Shown here one piece after another: positions 62,466 to 64,000 of a stretch of DNA of 64,000 bases. The position numbers were made by a program, and so were the translations under genes. Source of the stretch: Deltaproteobacteria bacterium (GTDB taxonomy: Bacteria; Desulfobacterota; Desulfarculia; Adiutricales; Adiutricaceae); the NCBI GenBank assembly GCA_031264145.1, contig JAISEK010000127.1, positions 37,516 to 101,515 on the forward strand, written 5' to 3'. The notes below the pieces were generated by a model. It did no database searches. It saw only the letters and a list, made by a program, of their open reading frames with translations, and was not told where the DNA came from. The first letter of the stretch is position 1. Each line of letters opens with the position of its first letter.

Positions 62466-63050
62466 ACTGAAGGCTTGGTTTGGTCTACACCTTAACCGTG
62501 GCCGGCAGAGCAAGGAAATCAATTTCGTCTGCCGAGCAACGGACAAAATGGAGGAAAACTATGCCATGTCGGAGAATCTCGATGTCCTCGAGAAAGAGGG
62601 AAAACCGGCGGAAGGGGAAGAGCCCAGGTCCCACGTCATCGTCGGCCAGGTCGCCAGGTTGGCTGGCAAGAGGGCCAGTTATGATTACCCGGAATAACTG
62701 CTGGTCGTCTCATATTTGATCCACGAGAAGAAAGGAAACGGGCGCATAAGCCGCAAGGCCAGGTTCTTCATTGACAACCTCAGGCTGTCAGCTTCCATGA
62801 TCGCCAATATATACAAGTCAAGATGTAAAATTGAGGCTTTCTTTAAGCTCATATGGTAGAACCTCGAAATCAAGAGCTTCCTTGACACGAGCCATGACGC
62901 CGTGAAGACCCAAGTATACGTGGACTTGATCGCCGTCCTAATCCTGATGCATCTGCGGGCTAGCCTCAAGGTCCAGTGGCACGTCCCGCACATGTTGGCC
63001 ACAATCCGCTTGATTCTCCACCTTCATGAAAGTTTGCCTGGCTGGCCTGA
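62466..63050 (+). pseudogene. Decayed IS4-family (DUF4372-type) transposase fragment
   Basis: One reading frame shows INFVCRATDKMEENYAMSEN, then ISRKARFFIDNLRLSASMIA and NIYKSRCKIEAFFKLIW, a stop, then NLEIKSFLDTSHDAVKTQVY and VDLIAVLILMHLRASLKVQW. This is the C-terminal catalytic part (DDE-type YKSR...EAFFK...IK.F.GTS..AVKTQ) of an IS4-like transposase. In-frame stops at 62695 (TAA) and 62857 (TAG), and no N-terminal part, mark it as dead. Confidence 0.78.
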
Positions 63051-63837
63051 CCGTGACCATGGCGCCTCTCCCCGTTCTCCTCGCGGTAGACGCAGGCCGC
63101 AGGCGGAGCTGCGGGAACGGCCAGCCAGCCAGCCGGCTAGGACCAGCGGCCAGGGCGGTGCTGTCGTGGATCTGGTTGGGGTAGGCCCAATTTGTTGGAC
63201 AGCAGATCAAGGAATCCCAGGACAGGGCATGATTGAGGAAATAAGCAATATGATTGCCTAAAACCAGTACCATAAGGCCATTGACAGGAAATGGCATCCT
63301 TCCCAGGAAACCCATGGGTGCCCTGGCGAGGTCCTGTCCCCTGGACAGCATCCGGCCGGTGATCCAGGGTGGATTCTCAAACCGACTTTTTGGGCCGATA
63401 TGGGGTACTGTTTTGGGCGGTTTTAGTCGTGTTCCCAGATTTTCTTGGACAGCTGTGGTAATGAATATATTAAAAGTTTCCCAATTCGCCGGACTATAGA
63501 AAACAGCTGAAGCCATTTAATTCGCTACCCTTAATGGTCGCTGCCCGCATTCAGCATGGGAATATTTGCAATTTTAGACCATAAATGTCGTTGTTTTGGG
63601 CGTTTCGCTATCTAGATATGTATCCGTTCACCGGGGGGTAGGCAAGGGCAGCCAGGACAGCCTTATTCCTCTGATGATGCTTATTCCCTCTTTCTCTCAG
63701 TCCCCCCCCTATATATATCTCCTCTCCCTGTACCCGCCTCCTGAGCGGATACTGGATTCTTTCCAAATCGCCATAATAAAATACTTGATATATAGTCCTA
63801 ATTTTTATAAAATGGACTATATAAATGAGGCTTTTTT
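63051..63837. other. Intergenic region leading to an insertion element
   Basis: About 790 bases without a recognised gene. 63789-63822 contains a palindrome (ATATAGTCC ... GGACTATAT) just upstream of the transposase start; it may be the insertion element end or its promoter region. Confidence 0.45.
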
Positions 63838-64000
63838 ATGGCCGTCCCAGAAAGCATCCGCATGGTCGAAAGGCCCGTGAACACAATAGTCGATGACAAC
63901 GGTAGAGACGGACCGTTTCGGTATGCCGTCCGTGAGAGGGCCGGCACAAAGTATGTCGCGGGCGGAAACCCGCGACCGAGCAACGGGCACGTCATCGGAC
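63838..64000 (+). CDS. IS1634-type transposase, N-terminal part (runs off the window)
   Basis: At least 54 codons of a transposase. The N-terminus MAVPESIRMVERPVNTIVDD followed by NGRDGPFRYAVRERAGTKYV and AGGNPRPSNGHVIG matches IS1634-group transposases. GAGG lies 7-8 nt before the ATG. The right edge cuts the gene, so integrity cannot be judged. Confidence 0.75.
   Translation, partial: MAVPESIRMVERPVNTIVDDNGRDGPFRYAVRERAGTKYVAGGNPRPSNGHVIG

Noticed and set aside
1-64000. tRNA genes, rRNA genes and CRISPR arrays
   Set aside because: I looked for tRNA T-loop signatures and for regularly spaced repeats and found none. Visual scanning cannot exclude a divergent tRNA.

Overview
This is a bacterial chromosome segment with two very different compositions. 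The genes are GC-rich (mostly GGC/GCC/CTG/CTC codons) and tightly packed. Long AT-rich spacers separate the gene blocks (about 12.5-12.7 k, 22.4-22.9 k, 35.4-35.7 k, 39.7-40.8 k, 42.9-43.7 k and 48.1-48.4 k). The gene set includes fliI, cheW, an mla-type lipid transport block, map (methionine aminopeptidase), recO, engB, rpsU, fbp, rpe, several his genes, a DUF1847 protein and three DUF1703 proteins. It suggests a Gram-negative, probably anaerobic, deltaproteobacterium-like (Desulfobacterota) organism, perhaps host-associated. That assignment is inference from gene families; there is no rRNA in the window. I found no tRNA, rRNA or CRISPR array.

Layout. 0-5.4 k (minus strand): partial pcm, a SprT/DUF2786 metalloprotease-like protein, a YhhQ-type queuosine-precursor transporter, an AmpG-like permease and an ExeA-like membrane AAA ATPase. 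5.4-9 k: a short repeat element, a small conserved protein, a subtilase N-terminal-domain-like protein without its protease domain, and DUF1703 copy 1. 9.3-18 k: a radical SAM/SPASM protein coupled to a Pro/Ala-rich LytR_C protein, a YgiW-like OB-fold protein, a PEBP-like protein, a NhaD-like antiporter, FliI and an RluB-type pseudouridine synthase. 18.3-22.2 k: recO, a second radical SAM protein, a Sel1 protein, map and a lipoprotein. 22.9-29.6 k (plus strand): hisI-hisG, a TPR lipoprotein, an aminotransferase and engB, then DUF1703 copy 2 and rpsU with a textbook terminator. 30-32 k: fbp and an AbrB-type membrane protein. 32.4-34.3 k: palindromic repeats and a wrecked AlbA_2/COG2865 gene. 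34.4-39.7 k (minus): a TPR lipoprotein, an MlaD-MlaF-MlaE block in which the ATPase has lost its P-loop, a glycine-zipper lipoprotein and CheW. 39.7-44.4 k: AT-rich accessory DNA with hairpins, DUF1703 copy 3 and a second copy of the short repeat element. 44.4-48 k: a membrane protein with a GrpE-like tail next to a membrane-anchored Hsp70-like ATPase. 48-51 k: a broken XRE antitoxin and an RRM protein. 50.8-57.3 k: a glutamine amidotransferase, hisF, hisH, a UPF0104 membrane protein, a class IV aminotransferase, rpe and a DegT aminotransferase. 57.2-60.8 k: a laterally acquired island. 60.7-64 k: an FMN reductase, a DUF1847 protein, a decayed IS4 transposase and the start of an IS1634-type transposase.

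The island at 57.2-60.8 k is the most interesting part. It carries a cytosine-5 DNA methyltransferase and a BsaWI-like restriction endonuclease. The endonuclease reading frame is broken exactly at a (CCAT)3 tetranucleotide repeat, as expected for phase variation. The cassette is bracketed by two nested pairs of direct repeats, the outer pair duplicating the end of the DegT gene and the start of the FMN reductase gene. Inside the left repeats I find an unannotated 41-residue hydrophobic ORF on the minus strand. It has a perfect Shine-Dalgarno sequence buried in a hairpin, and faces a plus-strand promoter plus terminator that would make an RNA of about 100 nt antisense to its 3' end. This matches the architecture of a type I toxin-antitoxin locus (Fst/TxpA-like organisation).

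Coordinates of starts follow visible ribosome-binding sites or signal peptides where these disagree with the ORF track.
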